6,572 nucleotides of DNA from Chloroflexota bacterium (GTDB lineage: Bacteria; Chloroflexota; Anaerolineae; Aggregatilineales; Phototrophicaceae): positions 1 to 6,572 of the forward strand of contig QGUR01000258.1 in the NCBI GenBank assembly GCA_003242205.1. The letters run 5' to 3'. Numbering within the stretch: the stretch's first letter is position 1; each line of letters begins with the position of its first letter. Both the position numbers and the translations under genes were made by a program. The notes below the pieces were generated by a model that ran no database searches, was not told the origin of the DNA, and was given only the letters and a program-made list of their open reading frames with translations. This document shows, piece by piece, positions 1 through 4,989 of this stretch.

Positions 1-144
1 GTCGTATGCCGGGCGCTGCTCGTCGGGCAGGCGCTCCACCTGACCCTGCCACGGGCGCTTGGTGCGATGCGGCGACACCAGAACATAGTCGCCCGTCAGT
101 GGATTTAGACGTCGGTGCGGGTGATCCGCGGGATTGAACTCCAT
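1..144 (-). CDS. galT: Galactose-1-phosphate uridylyltransferase, N-terminal part (cut by window edge)
   Basis: Reading the minus strand from ATG at 144-142 gives 48 uninterrupted codons to the window edge. The peptide contains DHPHRRLNPLTGDY (residues 7-20) and VLVSPHRTKRPWQGQ (21-35), the hallmark N-terminus of class I GalT; from memory the E. coli protein begins very similarly (DHPHRRYNPLTG, then VSPHR and KRPWQG). GalT is a cytoplasmic Leloir-pathway enzyme that swaps UMP between UDP-glucose and galactose-1-phosphate. The zinc-binding cysteines and the active-site HPH motif of the family lie further along and are outside the window, so integrity cannot be judged. The gene is divergent from the ROK regulator. 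Only a weak purine-rich stretch (AAGAGCGAG) precedes the start codon. The family call is secure despite the short fragment. Confidence 0.9.
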   Translation of the reverse strand, partial: MEFNPADHPHRRLNPLTGDYVLVSPHRTKRPWQGQVERLPDEQRPAYD

Positions 145-198
145 TACGCTCGCTCTTGTTGCCGGCCACGCGCCAGAGCGCGGAAAGGTACTGGCAAG

Positions 199-226
199 GT
201 TATAGCGCAAAAGAAAGGAAGGGCAA
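199..226 (-). promoter_or_regulatory. Probable sigma70-type promoter for galT
   Basis: On the minus strand, TTGCCC (plus-strand positions 221-226) is followed after 16 bp by TATAAC (199-204). The -10 box matches TATAAT at 5 of 6 positions and the -35 box matches TTGACA at 4 of 6. Transcription would start near 192, leaving a leader of about 48 nt before the galT ATG at 144. It does not overlap the palindrome at 290-312, so galT is not obviously controlled from that site. Prediction by eye only. Confidence 0.42.
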
Positions 227-253
227 AACGCGAAAACTTCCGTCGCCAGTTGC

Positions 254-283
254 TTGACAACCGCCGAAAATACTGCATACAAT
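254..283 (+). promoter_or_regulatory. Strong sigma70-type promoter driving the ROK regulator (and perhaps the whole operon)
   Basis: TTGACA at 254-259 is a perfect -35 box. TACAAT at 278-283 is a 5-of-6 -10 box, with an 18-bp spacer. The expected start point is near 290, giving a leader of only about 24 nt before the ATG at 314. The palindrome at 290-312 begins at the predicted start point, the classic position for a repressor that blocks initiation or clearance. No other promoter of this quality was found on the plus strand up to the binding-protein gene, so this one may also feed the downstream genes by read-through. Confidence 0.75.
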
Positions 284-289
284 CAGACA

Positions 290-312
290 TACTTTATTTA
301 CTGAATAAACTA
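290..312 (+). promoter_or_regulatory. Imperfect palindrome, candidate operator of the ROK repressor
   Basis: The half-sites are TACTTTATT (290-298) and AATAAACTA (304-312), separated by 5 bp (TACTG). They are reverse complements at 8 of 9 positions; TTTATT/AATAAA is perfect. The site is AT-rich in a GC-rich background, overlaps the predicted transcription start and touches the ATG of the ROK gene at 314. Known ROK operators have this general form: NagC/Mlc sites are AT-rich inverted repeats with TTATTT-like arms, and Bacillus XylR operators have arms ending in AAACTAA, close to the right arm here. Autoregulation by the adjacent gene product is inferred. Confidence 0.65.
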
Positions 313-313
313 A

Positions 314-1492
314 ATGGCGAAGCGCACGTTACTGAAAGCGATTAATCGCTCGATCATCCTCAACGTCATCAAGAAGCACGGGCCAATCGCACGCGCCGAC
401 ATCGCGCGCCTGACGAAGCTCAGCCCGGCGACGGTGACGCTGCAAACCGCCGAATTGATCGAGGATGGCTTGATCTATGAGAAGCAGGAAGGCGACTCGC
501 GCGGTGGCCGCCCGCCTATCCTGCTGGCGCTCAGCACCGAGGCGATCTACGTGCTGGGCGTCAAGCTGACCGAATCGCACGCCACGCTGGCGCTGATCGA
601 CCTTCAGGCGACGATCGTCGCCCAGCGCACGTTCGGGCTGCCCTCCACTCACCCGATCGCGGTTGCCGATCTGCTAACGACCGAAACGCTCAGCCTGCTG
701 CGCGCGGCGGACATTCCACGCAAGCATCTGGTCGGGTGCGGCGTCGGCATGGCGGGCCTGATCGACTCGGTCAACGGCATCTGCCGCATGTCGCCGCACA
801 CCCACTGGCGCGATGTGCCGCTCGCCGAATACCTCGAAGAGCGCCTCGGCTGCCCTGTCTATCTCGATAACAACGTCAACACGCTCACGTTTCTGGAGCG
901 CCTCTACGGGCTGGGGCAGCACGTCGACAACTTTCTGGTCATCACCATCGGCCTCGGCATCGGCATGGGCATCGTCTGCGACGGGCAGGTCTATCGCGGC
1001 GCTTCGGGCAGCAGCGGCGAGCTGGGGCATACCGTGATCGACCCGGACGGCCTGCCTTGTAGCTGCGGCAATCGCGGCTGCCTCGAAACATTCGTCGCCG
1101 ACCCGTGGCTGGTCTACCACGCGCGGCAGGCCGGTCTGGAAGTCGTCACGCCCGAAGAACTGACGCAGTTGGCGCAAAGCGGAGAGCCACGGGCGGTTGA
1201 CGTCTTTCGCCGCGCGGGAAAAGTGCTTGGCCAATCGGTCGCCAATCTCATCAACCTGTTCAACCCCGGCATGATTATCGTCAGCGGCGAAGGCGTGCGC
1301 GCCGGAGACCTGCTGTTCGACCCGATGCGCGAAGCCATCAGCCGGCACGCCTTTTCCGGTCTCGATAAAGAGGTAACGCTGCAAATCGAGCCGCTGCTGG
1401 ACGAAAGCTGGGCCAGAGGCGCGGCCTGCCTCGTGCTGCACAAAATCTTCGAGACGTCGGAATTTACACAGCCCACATCCATCGCGGAGTAG
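314..1492 (+). CDS. ROK-family transcriptional repressor (NagC/Mlc/XylR type)
   Basis: This 392-residue protein has the usual length of ROK repressors. Residues about 8-60 form a winged helix-turn-helix (RADIARLTKLSPATVTLQTAELIEDG), followed by a GGRPP wing motif typical of the family. The rest is a ROK sugar-binding domain. The zinc-site signature is present: H239 in GELGH, then C249, C251 and C256 in CSCGNRGC, followed by LE. Features needed for sugar kinase activity are missing. The ATP-binding DxGGTK motif is replaced by GVKLTESH, and the family's ENDAN motif with the catalytic Asp reads DNNVN (185-189), with Asn at the Asp position. This points to a sugar-sensing regulator, not a glucokinase. 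The ATG at 314 follows an AT-rich leader with no recognisable Shine-Dalgarno sequence. It lies upstream of and co-directional with the transporter genes, so it is probably their local regulator; the effector (isomaltose, glucose or another sugar) is not readable from sequence. Confidence 0.9.
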   Translation: MAKRTLLKAINRSIILNVIKKHGPIARADIARLTKLSPATVTLQTAELIEDGLIYEKQEGDSRGGRPPILLALSTEAIYVLGVKLTESHATLALIDLQATIVAQRTFGLPSTHPIAVADLLTTETLSLLRAADIPRKHLVGCGVGMAGLIDSVNGICRMSPHTHWRDVPLAEYLEERLGCPVYLDNNVNTLTFLERLYGLGQHVDNFLVITIGLGIGMGIVCDGQVYRGASGSSGELGHTVIDPDGLPCSCGNRGCLETFVADPWLVYHARQAGLEVVTPEELTQLAQSGEPRAVDVFRRAGKVLGQSVANLINLFNPGMIIVSGEGVRAGDLLFDPMREAISRHAFSGLDKEVTLQIEPLLDESWARGAACLVLHKIFETSEFTQPTSIAE

Positions 1493-1503
1493 TTTTTTGC
1501 CGC

Positions 1504-1515
1504 ACTTTATTTACT
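1504..1515 (+). promoter_or_regulatory. Second copy of the operator left arm upstream of the binding-protein gene
   Basis: The 12-mer ACTTTATTTACT at 1504-1515 is identical to 291-302, which covers the left arm and spacer of the candidate operator before the ROK gene. The right arm is poorly conserved here (GCCGAACGA against AATAAACTA, 4 of 9). It sits 12 bp after the ROK stop codon and about 105 bp before the binding-protein start. No good -35/-10 pair was found in 1493-1619, so its relation to a promoter is unclear. The remainder of this gap is unremarkable, apart from a T6 run at 1493-1498 and the ribosome binding site. Confidence 0.45.
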
Positions 1516-1604
1516 TGCCGAACGAAGTCGAGTGAAGAAAGGAGCCAAGCGACGACAGAAAGAAACCCGGCACAGACGTAAACCGCCGTCCTGTTCATTA
1601 TTCT

Positions 1605-1610
1605 GAGGAG
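1605..1610 (+). promoter_or_regulatory. Ribosome binding site of the binding-protein gene
   Basis: GAGGAG ends 9 nt before the ATG at 1620. It is the strongest Shine-Dalgarno sequence in the window, which fits the high expression expected for a solute-binding protein and fixes the start codon just ahead of a signal peptide. Confidence 0.8.
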
Positions 1611-1619
1611 AAGATTGAC

Positions 1620-2858
1620 ATGCGCAAACTGCTTTTTCTGCTGATTGTGACCACTTTCATTCCGTTCGGTCTCACCGTCGCGCAGGATGAGCCGGTGACC
1701 ATCACCTTCTGGCATACCTATAACGAAGTCTCGGCAGAGAACCAGATGCTGACCGAGACCGTCATCCCGATGTTCGAGGCCCAGCACCCGAACATCAAAG
1801 TCGAGGCCGTTCCCTATCCGTATGACGGCTTCCGGCAGGCGATCCTGACGGCGCTGGCCGGCGGGCAGGGGCCGGACCTCGCCCGGCTGGACATCATCTG
1901 GTCGCCCGAATTCGCCGATCAGGGCGTGCTCGTCGCGCTGGATGAAGTCATGCCCGACTTCCAGCAATTTGCCGACCGCGTTTTCCCCGGCCCGCTTTCG
2001 ACGAACTTCTACAACGGCCATTACTACGGCCTGCCGCTGGACACGAACACCCGTGTTTTCGTCTACAACCAGTACATGTATGACGCCGCGGGCATTGAAG
2101 CGCCGCCCGCGACGATTGAAGAGCTGGCCGCACAGTGCGAGGCGATCACCGCGCTGGGCGACGAAGTCTATCTTTTCAGCGATGGCGGCACTTCCGGCTG
2201 GAACGTCCTGCCGTGGATCTGGAGCTTCGGCGGCGACATCACCGATCCCGACATCACGACCGCGACCGGCTATCTGAACAGCCCGCAGACGGTCGCCGCG
2301 TTCGAGTTCCTCAAGGAAATGACCGATAGCGGCTGCTTCTCCGACGGCATGATCGGCAGCGGCATCGACAACTGGGGCGGTTACTTCAACGACACCATCG
2401 CCTCGATCCTTGAAGGGCCGTGGCTCTTCCCGGCGGGCGAGGCGCAATACCCGGACTTCGAGATTAAGGCGACGCTGATGCCCGCGGGCGAAGGCGGCTC
2501 GGTGTCGGTCGTCGGCGGCGAGAACATCGTGCTGTTCCAGGGCTCGGACAATCAGGAAGCGGCGCTCGAATTCCTGCGCTTCACCCAGTCGGTCGAATAC
2601 CAACTGGCGATGTCGGAAACCGGCCAGTTGACCGTGCTGCCGGAACTGCTGGAGACCGAGTACTACACGAACCATCCCTTCTATCCGCTGTATCTGGAGC
2701 AGTTGGAGACAGCGCGCGCCCGCACGCCGCACCCGGCCTGGACCGAGATGGAACAGATTCTCGGCGACGCCGGTCAGTTGATCCTGCGCGGCGAAATGCC
2801 GGCTCAGGAAGCGCTTGATCTGGCTGCCGAACAAATCGACGCGCTGCTCGCGCAGTAG
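1620..2858 (+). CDS. Extracellular sugar-binding protein of a CUT1-family ABC transporter
   Basis: This 412-residue protein has the typical length of MalE/UgpB-like binding proteins. Residues 1-21 are a Sec signal peptide (basic MRK, hydrophobic core, TVA then QDEP), with no cysteine at the junction, so it looks soluble or exported and not a lipoprotein. The mature start VTITFWHTYNE (26-36) is the characteristic first strand of the family. FEAQHPNIKVEAVPY, GGQGPDLARLD and YYGLPLDTNTRVFVYN (from residue 135) follow in the expected order. Many Trp and Tyr residues (for example SGWNVLPWIWSFGG and NWGGYF) are typical of carbohydrate pockets that stack on sugar rings. It should deliver an oligosaccharide to the two downstream permeases. 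The GH66 enzyme in the same cluster suggests isomalto-oligosaccharides, but the ligand cannot be read from the protein itself. It is separated from the permeases by a repeat-filled 311-bp gap. Confidence 0.92.
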   Translation: MRKLLFLLIVTTFIPFGLTVAQDEPVTITFWHTYNEVSAENQMLTETVIPMFEAQHPNIKVEAVPYPYDGFRQAILTALAGGQGPDLARLDIIWSPEFADQGVLVALDEVMPDFQQFADRVFPGPLSTNFYNGHYYGLPLDTNTRVFVYNQYMYDAAGIEAPPATIEELAAQCEAITALGDEVYLFSDGGTSGWNVLPWIWSFGGDITDPDITTATGYLNSPQTVAAFEFLKEMTDSGCFSDGMIGSGIDNWGGYFNDTIASILEGPWLFPAGEAQYPDFEIKATLMPAGEGGSVSVVGGENIVLFQGSDNQEAALEFLRFTQSVEYQLAMSETGQLTVLPELLETEYYTNHPFYPLYLEQLETARARTPHPAWTEMEQILGDAGQLILRGEMPAQEALDLAAEQIDALLAQ

Positions 2859-2881
2859 GCGACGGGAACCTCACCCCCTAG

Positions 2882-2921
2882 CCCCCTCTCCAAAACGGAA
2901 ATGCGTGTTTTGGAGAGGGGG
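2882..2921 (+). repeat. Perfect 15-bp hairpin downstream of the binding-protein gene
   Basis: The arm at 2882-2896 (CCCCCTCTCCAAAAC) is exactly complementary to 2907-2921, with a 10-nt loop. It begins 24 nt after the stop codon of the binding-protein gene. No T-tract follows the 3' arm, so it is not a standard intrinsic terminator. It could act as a 3' mRNA stabiliser or partial terminator that raises binding-protein expression over the permeases. The 7-mer GGGAACC lies just before (2864-2870) and overlaps its end (2920-2926). Confidence 0.75.
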
Positions 2922-2988
2922 GAACCCGACAGGCGCAGCGTCGTCGCGTTCCTGCTAGCGCCGTCGCACGCGCTGGCTCACCTTCTCT

Positions 2989-3010
2989 AAACCACGCGCT
3001 TTTGTGGTTT
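2989..3010 (+). repeat. Short hairpin with AAACCAC arms
   Basis: AAACCAC (2989-2995) pairs with GTGGTTT (3004-3010) across the 8-nt loop GCGCTTTT. It lies inside the larger repeat element. There is no T-run after the 3' arm, so it is not called a terminator. Confidence 0.5.
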
Positions 3011-3052
3011 GGACGAAGCGGGTCGGCGTAGCCGGCCGTAGTCGAAGCGCAG

Positions 3053-3109
3053 CCCCCGACCTGAAACGCGCTCCGCGTTGGCATCCCAAAGGAACGTTTC
3101 AGGCGGGGG
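3053..3109 (+). repeat. Long hairpin (15 paired bases, one bulge) in the repeat element
   Basis: CCCCCG (3053-3058) and CCTGAAACG (3060-3068) pair with CGTTTCAGG (3095-3103) and CGGGGG (3104-3109), leaving A3059 bulged. The 26-nt loop can form a further small stem (TTGG 3078-3081 with CCAA 3086-3089). The outer 3053-3061 segment could pair alternatively with 3131-3139, so two mutually exclusive folds exist just upstream of the permease start. Confidence 0.6.
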
Positions 3110-3157
3110 ACGCAGCGAGACCGCGTAGCGGGTCGGGGGATGAGGTTGTTTGTTCGC

Positions 3158-3161
3158 GGAG
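3158..3161 (+). promoter_or_regulatory. Ribosome binding site deciding the permease 1 start
   Basis: GGAG at 3158-3161 leaves 8 nt to the ATG at 3170 but only 2 nt to the ATG at 3164. The furthest upstream ATG (3140) lies inside the right terminal repeat of the preceding element. The same GGAG plus 8 nt arrangement precedes the second permease, which supports 3170. Confidence 0.6.
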
Positions 3162-3169
3162 ACATGCCG

Positions 3170-4141
3170 ATGAGCATCAATTTGCAGCTTCCATCCAGCC
3201 GCAGCGCAGCCGCCGCTCCTGCCGTCAGGCAGGCGGCCTCTCGCGGGCGGCCTTACTATCGCTGGTACGTGCCCTTCCTGTTCATCCTGCCCGGCCTGAC
3301 GCTCTATCTGATGTGGAGCGTCTACCCGCTCGCCTACCAGCTTTACATCAGTTTCTTCGACTGGAAGATCATGCCGGGGCAGGTCAGCGAGTTCGTCGGG
3401 CTGGCGAATTACCAGCGCGCCTTCAACGACTCGATTTTCTGGCTGGCGCTGCGGAATACGGCCGCCTACGCCATCGTCACCGTCATCGGCCAGATGGTGC
3501 TCGGCTTCGCGGTGGCGATGCTGGTACACCGCGTCATCATCGGCAAGCGGGTGTTTCGCGCCATTTATTATCTGCCGGTCGTGACGTCGTGGGTCGTCGT
3601 CAGCTTCCTCTTTCAATACCTGTTCAGCTCCAGCGCGTCGGGGCTGGTCAACTACGTGCTGGTTCACCTGCTGCGCGTCGTGCCGGAGCCGATTTCGTGG
3701 ATGGCCAACAGCGACACCGCGTGGATCGTGATCTACGCGCTCGGCATCTGGAAGGGCGTTGGCTGGGCGATGGTGATCTTTCTGGCGGCGCTGCAAAGCA
3801 TCCCGACGGAGCTGTATGAGGCGGCGGCGATTGACGGCGCAGGCGAGTTCCAGCAGTTGTTTAAGCTGACGTTGCCACTCATCCGCCGCACGACGATCTT
3901 CGTGCTGGTGGCGCTGATGATCGGCGGCTTTCAGGTGTTTCTGTCGGTGCTGCTCATCACCGGCGGCGGGCCGCTGCACCGCACGGAGGTCGCGCTGAGC
4001 TACATGTTCAACCGGGCTTTTGGCCGCCTCGATTTCGGCTATGGCGCGGCGCTGAGCTATATCCTCGCCACCATCATCGTGCTCATCAGCTTCGCGCAGA
4101 TGCGTTTCTTCAACCGCTCGACGCTGGATCTGGAGTATTGA
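3170..4141 (+). CDS. Sugar ABC transporter permease 1, MalF/UgpA type (CUT1)
   Basis: With the ATG at 3170 the protein has 323 residues; starts at 3164 or 3140 would add 2 or 10 residues. After a loose, Ala/Ser/Arg-rich cytoplasmic N-terminus, six hydrophobic segments are visible at roughly 33-55, 93-120, 128-151, 185-208, 242-265 and 291-313. WYVPFLFILPGLTLYL in the first and FVGLANYQRAF just after it are typical of MalF/UgpA partners. The ATPase-docking EAA loop is clear: EAAAIDGAGEFQQ starting at E217, with G223 and the later LTLPLI. It forms the inner-membrane channel with the next gene's product and receives sugar from the binding protein. It carries no large MalF-like periplasmic insert, as is usual for UgpA/MsmF-type proteins. 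Only 2 bases separate its stop from the next start. Confidence 0.92.
   Translation: MSINLQLPSSRSAAAAPAVRQAASRGRPYYRWYVPFLFILPGLTLYLMWSVYPLAYQLYISFFDWKIMPGQVSEFVGLANYQRAFNDSIFWLALRNTAAYAIVTVIGQMVLGFAVAMLVHRVIIGKRVFRAIYYLPVVTSWVVVSFLFQYLFSSSASGLVNYVLVHLLRVVPEPISWMANSDTAWIVIYALGIWKGVGWAMVIFLAALQSIPTELYEAAAIDGAGEFQQLFKLTLPLIRRTTIFVLVALMIGGFQVFLSVLLITGGGPLHRTEVALSYMFNRAFGRLDFGYGAALSYILATIIVLISFAQMRFFNRSTLDLEY
4132..4135 (+). promoter_or_regulatory. Ribosome binding site of permease 2, inside the end of permease 1
   Basis: GGAG at 4132-4135 is 8 nt before the ATG at 4144. A TTG at 4138 in the same frame would be only 2 nt away, too close, so the ATG is preferred. Placement inside the upstream coding sequence indicates coupled translation. 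Confidence 0.65.
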
Positions 4142-4143
4142 CC

Positions 4144-4989
4144 ATGATTGCCGCTTCCCGACGCCAGCAACGCCTGCTCAACCTGACGATTTTCGTCGTG
4201 CTCTGTCTGGGCGCGATCATCGCCGCCGCGCCACTGCTGTACATGATCTCGACTGCCTTCAGCGGCGACGCCTATGTGCAGCAGTTCCCGCCGCGCCTGC
4301 TGCCCGAAAACCCGACGCTTTCGAACTTCGAGACGGCTTTCAACAGCCGCAATTTCGGGCGAGCGTTCCTCAACAGCACATTCGTCGCGCTGGCGACATC
4401 GGCGCTGGTCACGGCGCTGACGACGATGACGGCCTACGGCTTCGCGCGCTTCGATTTTCGCGGCAAGAACGTCATCTTCTACACGCTGCTGACGATGATG
4501 ATGATCCCGAACATCGTGCTCATCATCCCGCAGTTCATCATGGCGACGAATCTGGGCCTTCTGAACAGCCTACCGGGGCTGGTGCTGGTCTATGCCGCCG
4601 GTTCGATTGCGTTCAATACCTTTCTGCTGCGCGGCTTTTTCGAGAACCTGCCGCGCGAGCTGGAAGAATCGGCAGTGATCGACGGCGCAAGCCACTTCAC
4701 CATCTTCTGGCGCATCATGCTGCCGCTGGCGGCCCCGGCGGTGAGCACGGTCGCCGTTTTCGCCTTCCTCGGCGCATGGGATGAATACATTCTGGCGCTG
4801 AATTTCCTGACCGATGAGGCCAAGCGCACGCTGCCGATCGCGATCGCCAACTTCCGCGGCGCGCACGCGACCAACTGGGGGCTGGTGTTCGCCGGGTCGC
4901 TGACGGCGGTCGTGCCGACGATCGTGCTGTTTATCGTGTTCCAGCGCTATTTCATTCAGGGCCTGACCAGCGGCGCGGTTCGCGGATGA
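4144..4989 (+). CDS. Sugar ABC transporter permease 2, MalG/UgpE type (CUT1)
   Basis: The 281-residue product starts MIAASRRQQR and has six hydrophobic segments at roughly 12-37, 75-98, 109-133, 143-166, 200-222 and 247-272. The EAA loop appears as EESAVIDGASHFTIFWRIMLP from about residue 174, with the conserved G181 and the I-LP end. The C-terminus FQRYFIQGLTSGAVRG is a near-invariant ending in MalG/UgpE proteins. It pairs with permease 1 to form the membrane channel. No ATP-binding subunit is encoded in the window. Such CUT1 systems often use one shared MalK/MsmK-type ATPase encoded elsewhere, which is a likely explanation here. Its TGA overlaps the ATG of the glycoside hydrolase gene (ATGA at 4986-4989), so the two are translationally coupled. 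Confidence 0.93.
   Translation: MIAASRRQQRLLNLTIFVVLCLGAIIAAAPLLYMISTAFSGDAYVQQFPPRLLPENPTLSNFETAFNSRNFGRAFLNSTFVALATSALVTALTTMTAYGFARFDFRGKNVIFYTLLTMMMIPNIVLIIPQFIMATNLGLLNSLPGLVLVYAAGSIAFNTFLLRGFFENLPRELEESAVIDGASHFTIFWRIMLPLAAPAVSTVAVFAFLGAWDEYILALNFLTDEAKRTLPIAIANFRGAHATNWGLVFAGSLTAVVPTIVLFIVFQRYFIQGLTSGAVRG

Larger units (their letters stand above)
2867..3147. repeat. Repeat element with imperfect terminal inverted repeats (MITE-like or composite)
   Basis: The left end, from 2867, reads AACCTCACCCCCTAGCCCC. The reverse complement of the right end (ending at 3147) reads AACCTCATCCCCCGACCCG. These match at 14 of 19 positions, including the first seven. The roughly 281-bp interval between the binding-protein stop and the first permease contains at least three hairpins (described separately), a direct repeat AGCGGGTCGG (3017-3026 and 3127-3136), CGAAGCG twice (3014-3020 and 3043-3049), and CCCCCGACC (3053-3061) whose exact complement lies at 3131-3139. 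No transposase and no clear target-site duplication is visible. It resembles dispersed noncoding palindromic repeats. Whether it was ever mobile is inference. It fills the only long gene-free gap in the window. Confidence 0.55.

Noticed and set aside
115..345. 76-codon plus-strand frame across the galT start and the divergent control region
   Set aside because: It overlaps the galT start, both promoters and the ROK start codon, is strongly Arg/Lys-rich, and has no ribosome binding site.
674..1441. 255-codon minus-strand frame opposite the ROK gene
   Set aside because: Antisense shadow of a well-supported gene, with biased composition and no family motif.
1493..1498. T6 run right after the ROK stop codon as an intrinsic terminator
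   Set aside because: No GC-rich hairpin precedes it in 1440-1492, so a terminator cannot be supported.
1464..2834. 456-codon open frame on the minus strand, opposite the binding-protein gene
   Set aside because: Its translation is Arg-, Val- and Gly-rich with no recognisable domain, and it lies entirely opposite a gene with clear signal peptide and family motifs. Such antisense frames are common in DNA with GC-rich third positions.
2882..2921. The 15-bp hairpin as an intrinsic terminator
   Set aside because: The 3' arm is followed by GAACCCGACAGG, not a run of T, so it is reported only as a hairpin.
2867..3147. CRISPR array or tRNA in the repeat-rich gap
   Set aside because: The repeats are short, unevenly spaced and palindromic, with no regular repeat-spacer units. 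No cloverleaf or T-loop GTTCRANNC pattern was seen.
3004..3819. 271-codon plus-strand frame overlapping permease 1
   Set aside because: Arg- and Ala-rich translation with no hydrophobic segments. It is an alternate frame of the permease gene, which has six membrane segments and an EAA loop.
2987..3979. 330-codon minus-strand frame opposite permease 1
   Set aside because: Low-complexity His/Gln/Arg/Asp-rich translation that spans both the repeat element and the antisense of a membrane protein; no plausible start signal.
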